NCBI GenBank assembly: GCA_041180805.1
Contig: JBEGQX010000140.1
Span: 1-36,571, forward strand
DNA from: JBEGQX01 sp041180805
GTDB taxonomy: Bacteria; Planctomycetota; Planctomycetia; Gemmatales; Gemmataceae
Direction of reading: 5' to 3'
Length of the DNA stretch: 36,571 bases
Position numbers and translations under genes: made by a program. A model generated the notes under the pieces. It saw only the letters and a program-made list of their open reading frames with translations, had not been told where the DNA came from and did no database searches. Below are positions 26,590 to 35,440 of this stretch, piece after piece. How positions within the stretch are numbered: the stretch's first letter is position 1; every line of letters starts with the position of its first letter.

Positions 26590-27576
26590 ATGGCGGCAAG
26601 AAAAAACAGGCTGGGGATATTGGGTGTTGCGAAGATCAACGAGAGAATCTTTCCATCGTTTGCACTCATGCAGCGGACAGAACTTGTTGGGATCGCAAGC
26701 CGGTCGCTGGAAAAGTCCAGACAATCTGCGAGCCGGCACGGAATTCCCAAGGCGTATGGTTCCTATGAAGAAATGCTGAAGGATCCGGAGATCGACACAA
26801 TCTACAATCCGCTGCCCAATCATCTTCACGCGGAATGGACGCGCAAGGCCGCTGACCATGGCAAGCATGTGCTATGCGAAAAGCCGCTGGCGCCCACTGC
26901 CGCCGAGGCGCAAGACCTTGTCGCTTATTGTGAAAACAAAAAGGTGAAGCTGATGGATGGCTTTATGTGGCCTCATCATCCCAGAACTCAGAAGATCAAA
27001 AGCCAGTTGAGCAACGGGCTTCTTGGCGACTTGCTGAGGGTGCAGGGTAGTTTTACTTTTGCCATGGAAGACTTGCATGGTCCGAATATTCGCCTGAAAC
27101 CGGAGATGGGTGGTGGAAGCCTTTTGGATGTTGGTTGTTACCCTGTTTATGGCATTCGTTGGGCCAAGGGAACAGAACCGGTAAAGGCTTTGGCGAAAGC
27201 CAGCTTTCACCGTGGTGTGGATGTGGAAATGAGTGGAGTGCTGACTTTTGCTGATGGTTCCATGGCAAGTTTTGATTGCGGGTTTACCATGCCTTTGCGC
27301 ATGCAGTTTGAAATTGTGGGAACCAACGGGGTGCTTTCCGTGCCAAATATGTGGTTGCCAGAAACTAACGCAAGCTGGCAGATTTTAAGAAATGGTTCAG
27401 CGGAACATCATGTGCTTCCAGGTTACGACCAGATTGCCCTAATGCATGATCACTTTAGCGCCGCCATTCTGGATGGTACCGAGGTATTACCCGACCCCAT
27501 GGAGGCGGTGAAAACTTTGAAGGTTTTGGATGCACTGGCGCTTTCTTCACGGCTGGGCCGGGAGGTAACGGTTTGA
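26590..27576 (+). CDS. Gfo/Idh/MocA-family NAD(P)-dependent oxidoreductase
   Basis: 328 aa. The ATG at 26590 has GGAG 6 nt upstream. The N-terminal Rossmann fold begins L-G-I-L-G-V-A at residues 8-14, and the conserved E97-K98-P99 motif carries the catalytic Lys. The C-terminal domain has G-G-G-S-L-L-D180-V-G-C-Y184-P, where Tyr replaces the His of many sugar dehydrogenases. This variant is typical of the dihydrodiol dehydrogenase, D-xylose dehydrogenase and glucose-fructose oxidoreductase branch. It is a cytoplasmic enzyme oxidising or reducing a sugar or polyol; the precise substrate is not deducible. No signal peptide is present. It is probably transcribed with or just before the propeller gene 83 bp downstream. 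Confidence 0.92.
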   Translation: MAARKNRLGILGVAKINERIFPSFALMQRTELVGIASRSLEKSRQSASRHGIPKAYGSYEEMLKDPEIDTIYNPLPNHLHAEWTRKAADHGKHVLCEKPLAPTAAEAQDLVAYCENKKVKLMDGFMWPHHPRTQKIKSQLSNGLLGDLLRVQGSFTFAMEDLHGPNIRLKPEMGGGSLLDVGCYPVYGIRWAKGTEPVKALAKASFHRGVDVEMSGVLTFADGSMASFDCGFTMPLRMQFEIVGTNGVLSVPNMWLPETNASWQILRNGSAEHHVLPGYDQIALMHDHFSAAILDGTEVLPDPMEAVKTLKVLDALALSSRLGREVTV

Positions 27577-27659
27577 TTCTTTGCCAAGTTGGAACTGCGG
27601 GTGGAGTTCCTCCATTTGTTTGGTTATGATGATCTCCTTACCTTTTTGGAGATTCATTC

Positions 27660-28958
27660 ATGAAATTGCTAAAGGCCCTTGCATGGTTTCTGGTTTTGCC
27701 CCTTTTTGCGACTGGTGAAGAACAGTGGTCACAATGGCGAGGTCCTACTGGCCAGGGAATTAGCTCCGACACCCGCGCACCCCTTGTGTGGAGTGAGAAG
27801 CAAAATCTTCTATGGAAAGTATCCCTCCCGGGCAGCGGCAACTCCTCACCCATTGTGCATGATGGAAAGGTATTCCTGACAGGTTCCAATAAGGATGGTT
27901 CCGAGCGAATGGTGGTTTGTCTGGATGCCAGGTCCGGCAAGGAAATCTGGAAGAAAACCGCGGTTAAAGGTGCCCCTGCTGGAAAGTCCCACCAATGGAA
28001 TGGCCATGCCTCGGCATCCTGCACCACGGATGGCGAAAGGGTTTACGCTTTCTTTGGCAGCCCGGGTCTTTTTTGCTTCAGTGTCAATGGCGATCTGCTT
28101 TGGAGCAAGGCTTTTGGTTCTTTCACCAGCGAGCCAGGTTGGGGTACGGCTGCTTCGCCTTTTCTGTACGAAGACTTGGTAATTCAGAATTGTGATAACG
28201 ATGGCGCCCAGTTTCTGCCCGCGGGTTCAGATCCTTCCCTGGCGGCACCGATGAGTCTTGTGGCGCTGGATAAAAAGACCGGCCAGTTGCGATGGGAAAC
28301 CAAGCGAGACTTGGGCAGGGGGTTCAGCACACCCCTCTTAATGAAAGTTGCCGCGGGAAGAACCGACATGGTTTTGAATGGTCCCACCCGTGTTGCTGGA
28401 TACGACCCCAAGACTGGAAAGCAACTCTGGCATTGTGACAGAACAGACCCCAAGGACCAGGCCAAGTTCGGTGAACCGATGCCCGTGGGTGATGGCAGCA
28501 TGATCTACATCCTTTCCGGAAGGCCAGGACCTTCTCAGGGGATTCGTTTGCCCGGCGAAGGCGATGTCACAAAATCGCATGTGGCTTGGCAGGCAGACCG
28601 TAAAAAGCACAGGGATATCTCTTCCCCGGTGATGGTAAATAACCTGGCATATCAGCCGGACAATAAGGCTGTGCTTACCTGCGTGGATATCAATACCGGA
28701 AAGGAAGTTTACGAAGCACGCCTTGGGAATGGAACCAATAAGGCTCTTGGTTCGCCAATTGTTTTGCGAGGCAAACTGGTCTTTCTGCTGGATGATGGCG
28801 AAACTGTGGTGGTCGAACCGGGCTTGGAATTCAAGGTGATCTCTCGCAACAAGCTGGGCGATGGCACAGCCCTTGATTTTGGCTCTTCCCCCGCTGTATG
28901 GGATGGCAAGATTTACATTCGCTCCCAGAATTTTCTCTATTGCGTGGGTGAAAAGTAA
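27660..28958 (+). CDS. Exported PQQ-like beta-propeller protein
   Basis: 432 aa. The ATG at 27660 has GGAG 8 nt upstream. The signal peptide is M-K-L-L-K-A then a hydrophobic core ending F-A-T-G. The mature protein starts Q-W-S-Q-W-R-G-P-T-G-Q-G-I, the same hallmark as in the propeller at 16118-17407. Blades carry S-G-K-E-I-W, D-L-L-W-S, T-G-Q-L-R-W, T-G-K-Q-L-W and T-G-K-E-V-Y motifs. It is a BamB/quinoprotein-like propeller in the periplasm; no heme motif or certain PQQ ligand set is visible. It converges with the peptidase gene, with 11 bp between the stops. Confidence 0.88.
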   Translation: MKLLKALAWFLVLPLFATGEEQWSQWRGPTGQGISSDTRAPLVWSEKQNLLWKVSLPGSGNSSPIVHDGKVFLTGSNKDGSERMVVCLDARSGKEIWKKTAVKGAPAGKSHQWNGHASASCTTDGERVYAFFGSPGLFCFSVNGDLLWSKAFGSFTSEPGWGTAASPFLYEDLVIQNCDNDGAQFLPAGSDPSLAAPMSLVALDKKTGQLRWETKRDLGRGFSTPLLMKVAAGRTDMVLNGPTRVAGYDPKTGKQLWHCDRTDPKDQAKFGEPMPVGDGSMIYILSGRPGPSQGIRLPGEGDVTKSHVAWQADRKKHRDISSPVMVNNLAYQPDNKAVLTCVDINTGKEVYEARLGNGTNKALGSPIVLRGKLVFLLDDGETVVVEPGLEFKVISRNKLGDGTALDFGSSPAVWDGKIYIRSQNFLYCVGEK

Positions 28959-28969
28959 ATCACCCTTGA

Positions 28970-31030
28970 TTATTGCCTGGTTAATTCCCCTGCAAGTTCC
29001 GGGGCATCGTACACCTTTCGTAATGATTCCAAGATGGCCTGGAAATGAACGCCGATGTGTCTGGCTTGCACATCGGTGTAGACAAAGTTGCGCACCAATC
29101 CATGGCGGTTGCGGTCGAAATTGACCCCTACAAATTCACCGGAGCGGTTCAGAATCGGGCTGCCTGAGTTGCCTCCAATCGTATCCGCAGTGCTTGTGAA
29201 ATTAAAAGGTGTTAGAAGGTCTAATTGGGATTTCTTTTCCAGCCAGCGTTTTGGAAGTTCGAAGGGTGCCTTCCCCTGCATGACCTTATGCTTTTCATAA
29301 AGCGACCCAAATGTGGTGTGGAACGGAATTTCTCCACCATCCAACTCGTATCCTTTGACAATCCCAAAGGCCAATCGTAGGGTGAAGGTTGCATCAGGAG
29401 CCACGCTTTTCCCAAATCGTTTGAAACGCACTGTGGCAATATCGGCGTAGGCCTGCCTTTCAGGTTCTTCGATTTCCTCCTCATATTTTTTTCGTAATTC
29501 GCGTGCCTTGGCATCCACTGCCAGTGCAAGTTGAATCATGGGATCATTGGAGGCCCGGATGGCTTTTTCACCCCCTTCAAAAAGGGCTTTCCGCTGTGAC
29601 AGTTCGTGAAGTCTTGATCCCTGGGCTAAATGTGCTGCCCGAATGGCTGGGGGTTCCTGGGCAAGCACCAATTGCGTGGTTGGGTGCGCGCCACCAAGTT
29701 GTTCGGCCAGAAAGGAAAGGGATGATGTAAGCTTGGCTTGTTCCAAGGCTGGCAGAATGGGCGCCGGGCTGAATAGTTGGAACTTCAGGGATTCCAAGTT
29801 GGAATCGCGGTATTCCCGCAACCTTTTGCCACTGGGTAATTGCATTTCGCTGGACAACCGCACCAGATGTCTGGCGATGGCAAATAGTTCCGAGAAAAAA
29901 GCATCCCCACGCTCCATTAGTAAGTATTCTTTTTCAAAAGTCCTCAGCTTTGATTGTGCGTCACTGATGGTAAGCCAGGGCTTTTCACCGAATGGTTCTT
30001 GTTGCGCGGCTTGCCGTAGTTCCAATTCCTGCGAGTTCTTTGTGGCAAGGATTTTCGGGTTTAGTAATCCGGAGTATTGGCCAGAGAATGCCTTGCGGGC
30101 ATTTGCAACCCTGTGAAGGTCTGTGGCACTAATGGAGGCATTATCCGGGGAGGTGGCACCAAACTGCATTAGGGCCGCCTCAAAGGCCCTTAGCCGTCCA
30201 AGATTGTAAGGCAGAAAATAATCCCTGCGATGAAGAAGCTTCGAAAGTGTCTCCAGGCGATTGGTGGTGCCCGGGTGGCCGGTTACAAAAACCAGATCAT
30301 TCTGCTGGACTGGCTTGGTCGCAAAATGAAGATATCTGGCGGGCTTCGCCGGTTTACCATTCTCGTAGGCCCTGAAAAGGCAAAAATCCAAGCCATGCCT
30401 TGGGTATTCAAAATTATCCACATCACCGCCAAAAGCAGCTATGCCACTTTCCGGGGCCATTACCAACTTCACCTCCGTGTACTTCTTGTAACGGTAGAGG
30501 TGGTAAATACCACCCTGATAAAGTGTGACCACATCGCTGCGCAAGCCGGTTTTTTCAAGGGATTCTTTTTCGATGGCACCCATCACGGAGCGCCTGGCCG
30601 CAAAGGCTTCTGAGGGATTCATTCCAGGTTTTACGGCATCCTGCACTTTGGCCGTGACATCCTCGATGGAAACAAGAACATTTAGTTCAAGGTCAGGGCA
30701 GGAAAGTTCCTCGCCGGGGTTTCGCGCCACATACCCATCCCGCAAAAGATCCCGGGTTGGTGTGCTTAGCTTTTGCAACGAATCTGCTCCTATATGGTGG
30801 TTGGTAAGAATCAAACCATTATCGGAAACAAAACTGCCCGAACCACCGTTGTTAAAACGCACCGAGGCAAGCCGGGCATGTTCAAGCCAGGCATCGGTGA
30901 GGTTGAACTGATGGCGTGATTTCAAAAGTTCCGCTGGAGGATCATTGAGGAGCCACATGCCTTCGTCAGATTTTGCAATGGTAGTTGAGATCATGGTGAT
31001 GATGGTTGTCCAAAAAAGAATGTTTCGCAT
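28970..31030 (-). CDS. S46-family dipeptidyl-peptidase (DPP7/DPP11-like)
   Basis: 686 aa, near the usual S46 length of about 700. The ATG at 31030 is preferred: it is preceded by a CAGGAA ribosome site and opens a signal peptide. The chymotrypsin-fold signature is clear: G-G-S-G-S-F-V-S then L-T-N-H78-H79, G-G-D203-V-D205-N-F-E-Y-P-R-H, and G-G-N-S622-G-S-P-I-L-N, giving the His-Asp-Ser triad. The family removes dipeptides from peptide N-termini in the periplasm. The Cys that often follows the TNHH motif is Ile-Gly here. Substrate specificity (acidic or hydrophobic P1) cannot be decided by eye. The gene is divergent from the thioredoxin-like gene across 102 bp. Confidence 0.95.
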   Translation of the reverse strand: MRNILFWTTIITMISTTIAKSDEGMWLLNDPPAELLKSRHQFNLTDAWLEHARLASVRFNNGGSGSFVSDNGLILTNHHIGADSLQKLSTPTRDLLRDGYVARNPGEELSCPDLELNVLVSIEDVTAKVQDAVKPGMNPSEAFAARRSVMGAIEKESLEKTGLRSDVVTLYQGGIYHLYRYKKYTEVKLVMAPESGIAAFGGDVDNFEYPRHGLDFCLFRAYENGKPAKPARYLHFATKPVQQNDLVFVTGHPGTTNRLETLSKLLHRRDYFLPYNLGRLRAFEAALMQFGATSPDNASISATDLHRVANARKAFSGQYSGLLNPKILATKNSQELELRQAAQQEPFGEKPWLTISDAQSKLRTFEKEYLLMERGDAFFSELFAIARHLVRLSSEMQLPSGKRLREYRDSNLESLKFQLFSPAPILPALEQAKLTSSLSFLAEQLGGAHPTTQLVLAQEPPAIRAAHLAQGSRLHELSQRKALFEGGEKAIRASNDPMIQLALAVDAKARELRKKYEEEIEEPERQAYADIATVRFKRFGKSVAPDATFTLRLAFGIVKGYELDGGEIPFHTTFGSLYEKHKVMQGKAPFELPKRWLEKKSQLDLLTPFNFTSTADTIGGNSGSPILNRSGEFVGVNFDRNRHGLVRNFVYTDVQARHIGVHFQAILESLRKVYDAPELAGELTRQ

Positions 31031-31132
31031 GGTTGGTTCCTGAGAAGGAAAACCCTTTATGGAATTCTGTAACTGCAAGTCCCTGATGCTGGTAGAGTAT
31101 CATTTCCTGTGAAAGCTAAAAGGAGAAACCTT

Positions 31133-32701
31133 ATGAAGAATATACTTGCGGCGGGAATCTGTTTAAGTCTGGTTTTTTCTCTAATGGCGTTTCAGCCTGC
31201 CGAGGGGGAAAACTTCAAGGTTTACATGCCATTTCTTATCCGGGAAGGCAACCAGGCTGTATGGCTTGTTAAAATGAAAGGCCCGGCTGACAAACCCGCA
31301 TTGGAGGTAATGGCAACCGCCAATCAGATGCCCAAGGCCAATGTGGAAAACCTTGCTGCCAAGGATGGGCAGATTTCCTTTGACCTTAAAACCAAGCAGG
31401 GAACCTTCCAGTTTCAGGGAAACATGCCCAAGGAAAAAGGTGGAAAAATATTGGGAAGCGTGCAGTTTCGTGACATCATCTCGCCAGCATTTATGGAACC
31501 CACAACAGTCACATCATTGGATGATTACGAGATCAATAAAGAGATTTTGACCAAGCCTTCACAGAATAGCCATGAAGTGGTGAAAGCCGCATTGTCACTT
31601 TTGGCAGAGGCGGAAATACGTAAGTCCAAGGTTGAGGATGTGCGTGGCTGGGCTGACAAGGCTGTAATCAACGCGCAGGCCCATGGTGACAGGTGGAGAG
31701 GGCAGGTGGTTTTGGAAGTGGCGGAATTGCTAGCCACGCAGAAAGATTATGCACCGATTGCTCTTCAATATGCCCGCCAGGCACAAAGAGCACTTCCGGA
31801 GAAAGCAACCCCAGCCCAGCAGGCACAGGTGTTGGAAATATTGGCGGATGCCTTGGTGGCCTCGGGTAAAAACGATGAGGCAAAGGAGATTCAAACCAAG
31901 CTCGAAAAAATTGATACAGGCTTGAAACCCGAGCCTTTTGCAGGTCGCAAGGGTAAGAGTGATCAGGCTGTGGTGGTGGAATTGTTTACCGGCACCGAAT
32001 GCCCTCCTTGTGTGGCTGCTGATATGGCGTTTGATGCATTGGGCAAGGCGTTCAAACCCGCTGAAGTGATTTTGCTTCAGTACCATTTGCATATTCCGGG
32101 CCCCGACCCACTCACGAACCCGGACAGTGAAAATCGCGCCCGCGTGTATGGCAAGCAGATTGAAGGTACTCCCGCTGTATTTTTTAATGGTAAATCTGCC
32201 GCTGGTGGTGGTGGCCCTCGAGATGCCGCCATGGATAAATTCCAGGAATATCGCAAGGTGGTTGAACCCTTGCTTGAGAAGGTTCCCGGGGCCAAGTTAT
32301 CAGCCAGTGCCAACCTCAAGGGCGAAGATGTCACCATTCAGGCTGAGGTAAGCGACCTTGCAACCACAGGTAACAATATTCGTTTGAACATGGTGCTATC
32401 TGAAAAAGAGGTCCGCTACACCGGTGGAAACAAGCAGAAGAAACATCACCATGTGGTGCGGTCCTTCCCCGCAGGGGTAGAGGGATTCCCATTACCCGAT
32501 AAAACTGCAAAGAAAGAAGCCAAGGTAAATCTGGGCGAACTGCGTAAAAAGTGGTCTTCCTATCTGGACCAGGTAGCTCGTGAGGAACCATTTTCTGGCA
32601 AGGGCAGGCCACTTGAATTTAGGGACCTGTTTGCTGTTGTCTTCGTGCAGAATGTCACGACCGGGGAAATCCTTCAAGCTGTGGAAATTCCGGTGAAATA
32701 G
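31133..32701 (+). CDS. Exported TPR-like/thioredoxin-like protein with CPPC motif
   Basis: 522 aa. The ATG at 31133 has AGGAG 7 nt upstream; an in-frame GTG 24 bp earlier lacks one. The signal peptide is M-K-N-I-L-A-A-G then a hydrophobic core. Residues about 30-130 are beta-rich and unassigned; residues about 140-265 are helical repeats resembling TPR. The thioredoxin-like domain starts with V-V-V-E-L-F-T-G-T-E, carries C290-P-P-C293 and has a cis-Pro loop, G-T-P-A-V-F-F-N-G. The C-terminal 150 residues form another beta domain (L-S-A-S-A-N-L-K-G). It resembles the DUF1223/thioredoxin-like group and may act as a periplasmic thiol-disulfide protein; partners are unknown. It heads a same-strand series with the phosphatase, permease and CPBP genes, but the 115-bp gap leaves an operon uncertain. 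Confidence 0.83.
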   Translation: MKNILAAGICLSLVFSLMAFQPAEGENFKVYMPFLIREGNQAVWLVKMKGPADKPALEVMATANQMPKANVENLAAKDGQISFDLKTKQGTFQFQGNMPKEKGGKILGSVQFRDIISPAFMEPTTVTSLDDYEINKEILTKPSQNSHEVVKAALSLLAEAEIRKSKVEDVRGWADKAVINAQAHGDRWRGQVVLEVAELLATQKDYAPIALQYARQAQRALPEKATPAQQAQVLEILADALVASGKNDEAKEIQTKLEKIDTGLKPEPFAGRKGKSDQAVVVELFTGTECPPCVAADMAFDALGKAFKPAEVILLQYHLHIPGPDPLTNPDSENRARVYGKQIEGTPAVFFNGKSAAGGGGPRDAAMDKFQEYRKVVEPLLEKVPGAKLSASANLKGEDVTIQAEVSDLATTGNNIRLNMVLSEKEVRYTGGNKQKKHHHVVRSFPAGVEGFPLPDKTAKKEAKVNLGELRKKWSSYLDQVAREEPFSGKGRPLEFRDLFAVVFVQNVTTGEILQAVEIPVK

Positions 32702-32816
32702 TAAAGACAGGCAGACCCGCTGCCGAATCGGCCTTGTGATTTTTTCATCTCCCTGACAATATCATCCCTTGCTCTGAACTTTCAGGCTTGGGGCTGGTTT
32801 GTCATTGGAGATATGC

Positions 32817-33473
32817 ATGGGGCGGAAAGTCTTGGTCGGCATGGTAACTTTTGCCATGTTTATGGCGGTGGTGGTTATTCCCATCGTGTATCACCGCAAT
32901 GTCTGGAACCATGGGCGCAGGCTCCGCGCCGTTGAACCCGGGAAAATGTACCGTTGTGGACAGCTTACAGTCGCTGGTTTTAAAGATGCTGTGGACCGTT
33001 ACAAGCTGAAGGCCATTGTCAACTTACAGGATGACTATCCTGACCCGGATGTTTACAAATCTTTTTGGGACCGTTCGATTGTCAAAGAACAACAAGTCTG
33101 CAAGGACTTGGGAGTGAAATATCTCTTTATCAGCCCTGATCTCAGGCCCAGGCCAGAAGTGCCAGCAAAGCGGCCCAAGGCTGTCGAGGAATTCCTGAAA
33201 ATTTGTGATGACCCTTCCAACTACCCAATGGTCATCCATTGCCGGGCTGGTCTGCACCGCACGGGTGTGCTTGCCGCCATCTACAGGATGGAATATCAGG
33301 GCTGGTCTGTTGATGAAGCGTTTCGCGAAATGAAAGATGGCGGTTTTGGCGACACGGTTTGCAACAACGCCAACGATTATGTCATCCAGTATGTGCTCAA
33401 CTATAAGAAGGGAATCCGTCTTCCCCTTGCGGCGCTGGAAGCCAACGAGGGCAGGGCTCAGGGAAATAAATAA
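32817..33473 (+). CDS. Membrane-anchored tyrosine/dual-specificity phosphatase-like protein
   Basis: 218 aa. The ATG at 32817 has GGAG 6 nt upstream. One transmembrane helix (about residues 5-26) anchors the protein; the catalytic domain follows. The P-loop is H-C142-R-A-G-L-H-R148-T-G, matching the HCx5R(S/T) signature of cysteine-based phosphatases. A conserved leading part (R-A-V-E-P-G-K-M-Y-R-C-G-Q-L) is typical of bacterial DSP-like phosphatases, and the Asp in S-P-D-L-R-P may be the general acid. The orientation of the domain relative to the membrane is not certain. The substrate may be a phosphoprotein, a phosphoinositide or a lipid phosphate. The LptF/G-type gene starts 19 bp after its stop, so the two are probably co-transcribed. 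Confidence 0.9.
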   Translation: MGRKVLVGMVTFAMFMAVVVIPIVYHRNVWNHGRRLRAVEPGKMYRCGQLTVAGFKDAVDRYKLKAIVNLQDDYPDPDVYKSFWDRSIVKEQQVCKDLGVKYLFISPDLRPRPEVPAKRPKAVEEFLKICDDPSNYPMVIHCRAGLHRTGVLAAIYRMEYQGWSVDEAFREMKDGGFGDTVCNNANDYVIQYVLNYKKGIRLPLAALEANEGRAQGNK

Positions 33474-33492
33474 GGGAACAAACCTTACCGCT

Positions 33493-34599
33493 ATGTTCAC
33501 GCTTATCGACAGACAACTGATCATCGGGTATTTCAAGGCTTATGTGATTTGCCTGACAAGCCTTCTAAGCCTTTATGTGGTGGTGGATCTTTTCACCAAT
33601 CTTGATGATTTTCAGGACAAGCGCAGAACCTTTTTTGAGACCCTTCAAGTCATAGGAATGTACTACGGTTTCAAGCTCACGCAGATCTTTGACCAGCTTT
33701 GCGAATACATTGTGCTGCTGAGCGCCATGTTCACCATTGCCTGGATGCAGCGTCAAAATGAAATGGTTCCGCTTCTAAGCTCCGGTGTTTCCACCCGCAG
33801 GATTGTCATGCCCGTGCTTTGCAGCGCTTTTTTCATGCTTAGTCTGGCCATGATTAACCAGGAGTTGATCATTCCACGGGTTGGGCATCATCTGCTTAAT
33901 GACAAGGATGATCCCAGTGGTGAAAAGGAAATTGGCGTTCGGGGTGCCTACGAACCAAACGGCATTCACATCGAAGGCGAGCGTGCTCGCCGCAAAGATA
34001 GGATCATCACAGATTTTCGGTGTACCATTCCGGAAACTGTAACAGGCAATCTTTTGCACCTTACTGCCCGAAACGCCGTTTTTCTCCCATCCGCCAATGG
34101 TGCGCGTGGAGGCAAATGGGAACTTACGGGCACTAAACCGGCAGTTATTGAAGGGCTCGACAAAACTAACGGCGTGTTAGAACAGGTCGATACAGGCCGG
34201 TATATCCTTCATGTCCGTGAGATCGACTTCGATACCATTACCCGGAACCAGAATTGGTTCCGCATGGCTTCCACCACCAGAATTTACCAGGAGTTACAAA
34301 AGCCTGAGGGTACAAGGCTGGTTTCCGTTGCGGTCCTTTTTCACTCCCGCGTTACGCGGCCTGCCTTGGGAATGGTTTTGGTTTTGCTTGGTCTTTCGGT
34401 GATCTTGCGTGATCAAAATCGTAATGTGATCATCAGTGCTGGTTCCTGTCTGGTGGTGTGTGGAATATTCTTTGCGTCTTGCTACTTGTTCAAGATGCTG
34501 GGTGATGCCGATATTTTGCCTCCGGCCCTGGCAGCCTGGATGCCGGTGATCGGGTTTGGCCCGATCTCCCTGGTATTCTTTGATGCAGTCCAAACCTGA
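33493..34599 (+). CDS. LptF/LptG-family permease (YjgP/YjgQ)
   Basis: 368 aa from the ATG at 33493; the frame is open further upstream but overlaps the phosphatase gene. The topology is that of LptF/LptG: an N-terminal cytoplasmic helix (I-D-R-Q-L-I), three membrane helices, a large periplasmic beta-rich domain (about residues 120-260), and three C-terminal helices. The cytoplasmic coupling region R-Q-N-E-M-V-P-L-L-S-S-G-V-S matches the family. These permeases pair with an LptB ATPase to move lipopolysaccharide from the inner membrane. Only one subunit is encoded here. Whether it is the F or G subunit cannot be told. The ribosome site is weak, so coupling to the phosphatase gene 19 bp upstream is plausible. 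Confidence 0.9.
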   Translation: MFTLIDRQLIIGYFKAYVICLTSLLSLYVVVDLFTNLDDFQDKRRTFFETLQVIGMYYGFKLTQIFDQLCEYIVLLSAMFTIAWMQRQNEMVPLLSSGVSTRRIVMPVLCSAFFMLSLAMINQELIIPRVGHHLLNDKDDPSGEKEIGVRGAYEPNGIHIEGERARRKDRIITDFRCTIPETVTGNLLHLTARNAVFLPSANGARGGKWELTGTKPAVIEGLDKTNGVLEQVDTGRYILHVREIDFDTITRNQNWFRMASTTRIYQELQKPEGTRLVSVAVLFHSRVTRPALGMVLVLLGLSVILRDQNRNVIISAGSCLVVCGIFFASCYLFKMLGDADILPPALAAWMPVIGFGPISLVFFDAVQT

Positions 34600-35407
34600 T
34601 TTGCGATATCCCGGATTTTATGCGTTCCGGGACTGGCTTTTGGGGCCAATTCGGGATGCGCAACTAGTTTGCGAATCCAACCAGTACGATCCCTATAAAC
34701 ATCTTCGTGGTCTTACCGGGCTTTTGGGTGGCTGCCTTTGTCTTCTCTTGCTGCGATTCCTGTTCATCCAGAGTGAACAGCAAAATTGGTTTCACTTCCT
34801 GGGATGGTTGGGGTGTAGCCAACTTCAACAGCTAAAAGATAGCCATCTGGGCAGCCTTTGCTTTTGGGCAATGGGATGCCTTTTTTGTTATGCCCTGATG
34901 CCCGCACTTCTGGTTCGTTTTTTCCTTCGGGAACGATTGAAAGATTATGGCTTGCGACTGCCCCGGGGAAAGGAAACGCTACCGGTGGTAGGGTTGGGGC
35001 TGGCAGTCATGGTTCCCTTGGTATGGCTGGCTTCCCAAAGCCCGGGGTTTCTAAAGGTGTACCCTTTTTATGATCCTCATCGGAATGGCTTTCCCGGCTG
35101 GGATTTCTTCCTTTGGGAGTCACTTTATGCCATGCAGTTTCTTGCATTGGAGTTTTTCTTCAGGGGCTTTTTAATTCATTCCACCCTCCCGGTGATGGGG
35201 GCTTGGTCCATTCCCGTGATGGTAATGCCCTACTGCATGATTCACTTCCAAAAACCATTTCCCGAGGCACTAGCATCCATCTTTGCCGGGCTATTTCTAG
35301 GCTGGTTGGGCTTGAAGACCAGGTCGGTGTTACCCGGATTTGCCCTGCATGCGGGTGTCGCATGGGCGATGGATCTTATGGCCCTTTATCGCAAGGGTTA
35401 TTGGTGA
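34583..35407 (+). CDS. CPBP-family intramembrane metalloprotease-like protein (Abi/CAAX type)
   Basis: 274 aa from the ATG at 34583, overlapping the permease gene by 17 bp; a TTG at 34556 is an alternative start. The protein has several membrane helices. The Glu motif reads L-E-F-F-F-R-G-F, which keeps ExxxR but replaces the first Glu of the usual E-E-x-x-x-R with Leu. A His follows in Y-C-M-I-H-F and a second in L-H-A-G-V-A, matching the other two family motifs only partly. CPBP proteins cleave membrane or prenylated substrates in other organisms, but activity here is uncertain. The overlapping genes imply a shared transcript with the permease. Confidence 0.8.
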   Translation: MQSKPDLRYPGFYAFRDWLLGPIRDAQLVCESNQYDPYKHLRGLTGLLGGCLCLLLLRFLFIQSEQQNWFHFLGWLGCSQLQQLKDSHLGSLCFWAMGCLFCYALMPALLVRFFLRERLKDYGLRLPRGKETLPVVGLGLAVMVPLVWLASQSPGFLKVYPFYDPHRNGFPGWDFFLWESLYAMQFLALEFFFRGFLIHSTLPVMGAWSIPVMVMPYCMIHFQKPFPEALASIFAGLFLGWLGLKTRSVLPGFALHAGVAWAMDLMALYRKGYW

Positions 35408-35440
35408 TCTTTTGCCCAAAGTATGTGACTTCTTAACGGG

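Noticed and set aside
27591..27610. GGAACT/AGTTCC hairpin between the oxidoreductase and propeller genes
   Set aside because: The stem is only 6 bp and is followed by a mixed sequence; read-through into the propeller gene seems as likely.
33337..33492. 52-codon upstream extension of the LptF/G reading frame
   Set aside because: It overlaps the phosphatase gene in another frame and has no family similarity; the ATG at 33493 gives the canonical N-terminus.
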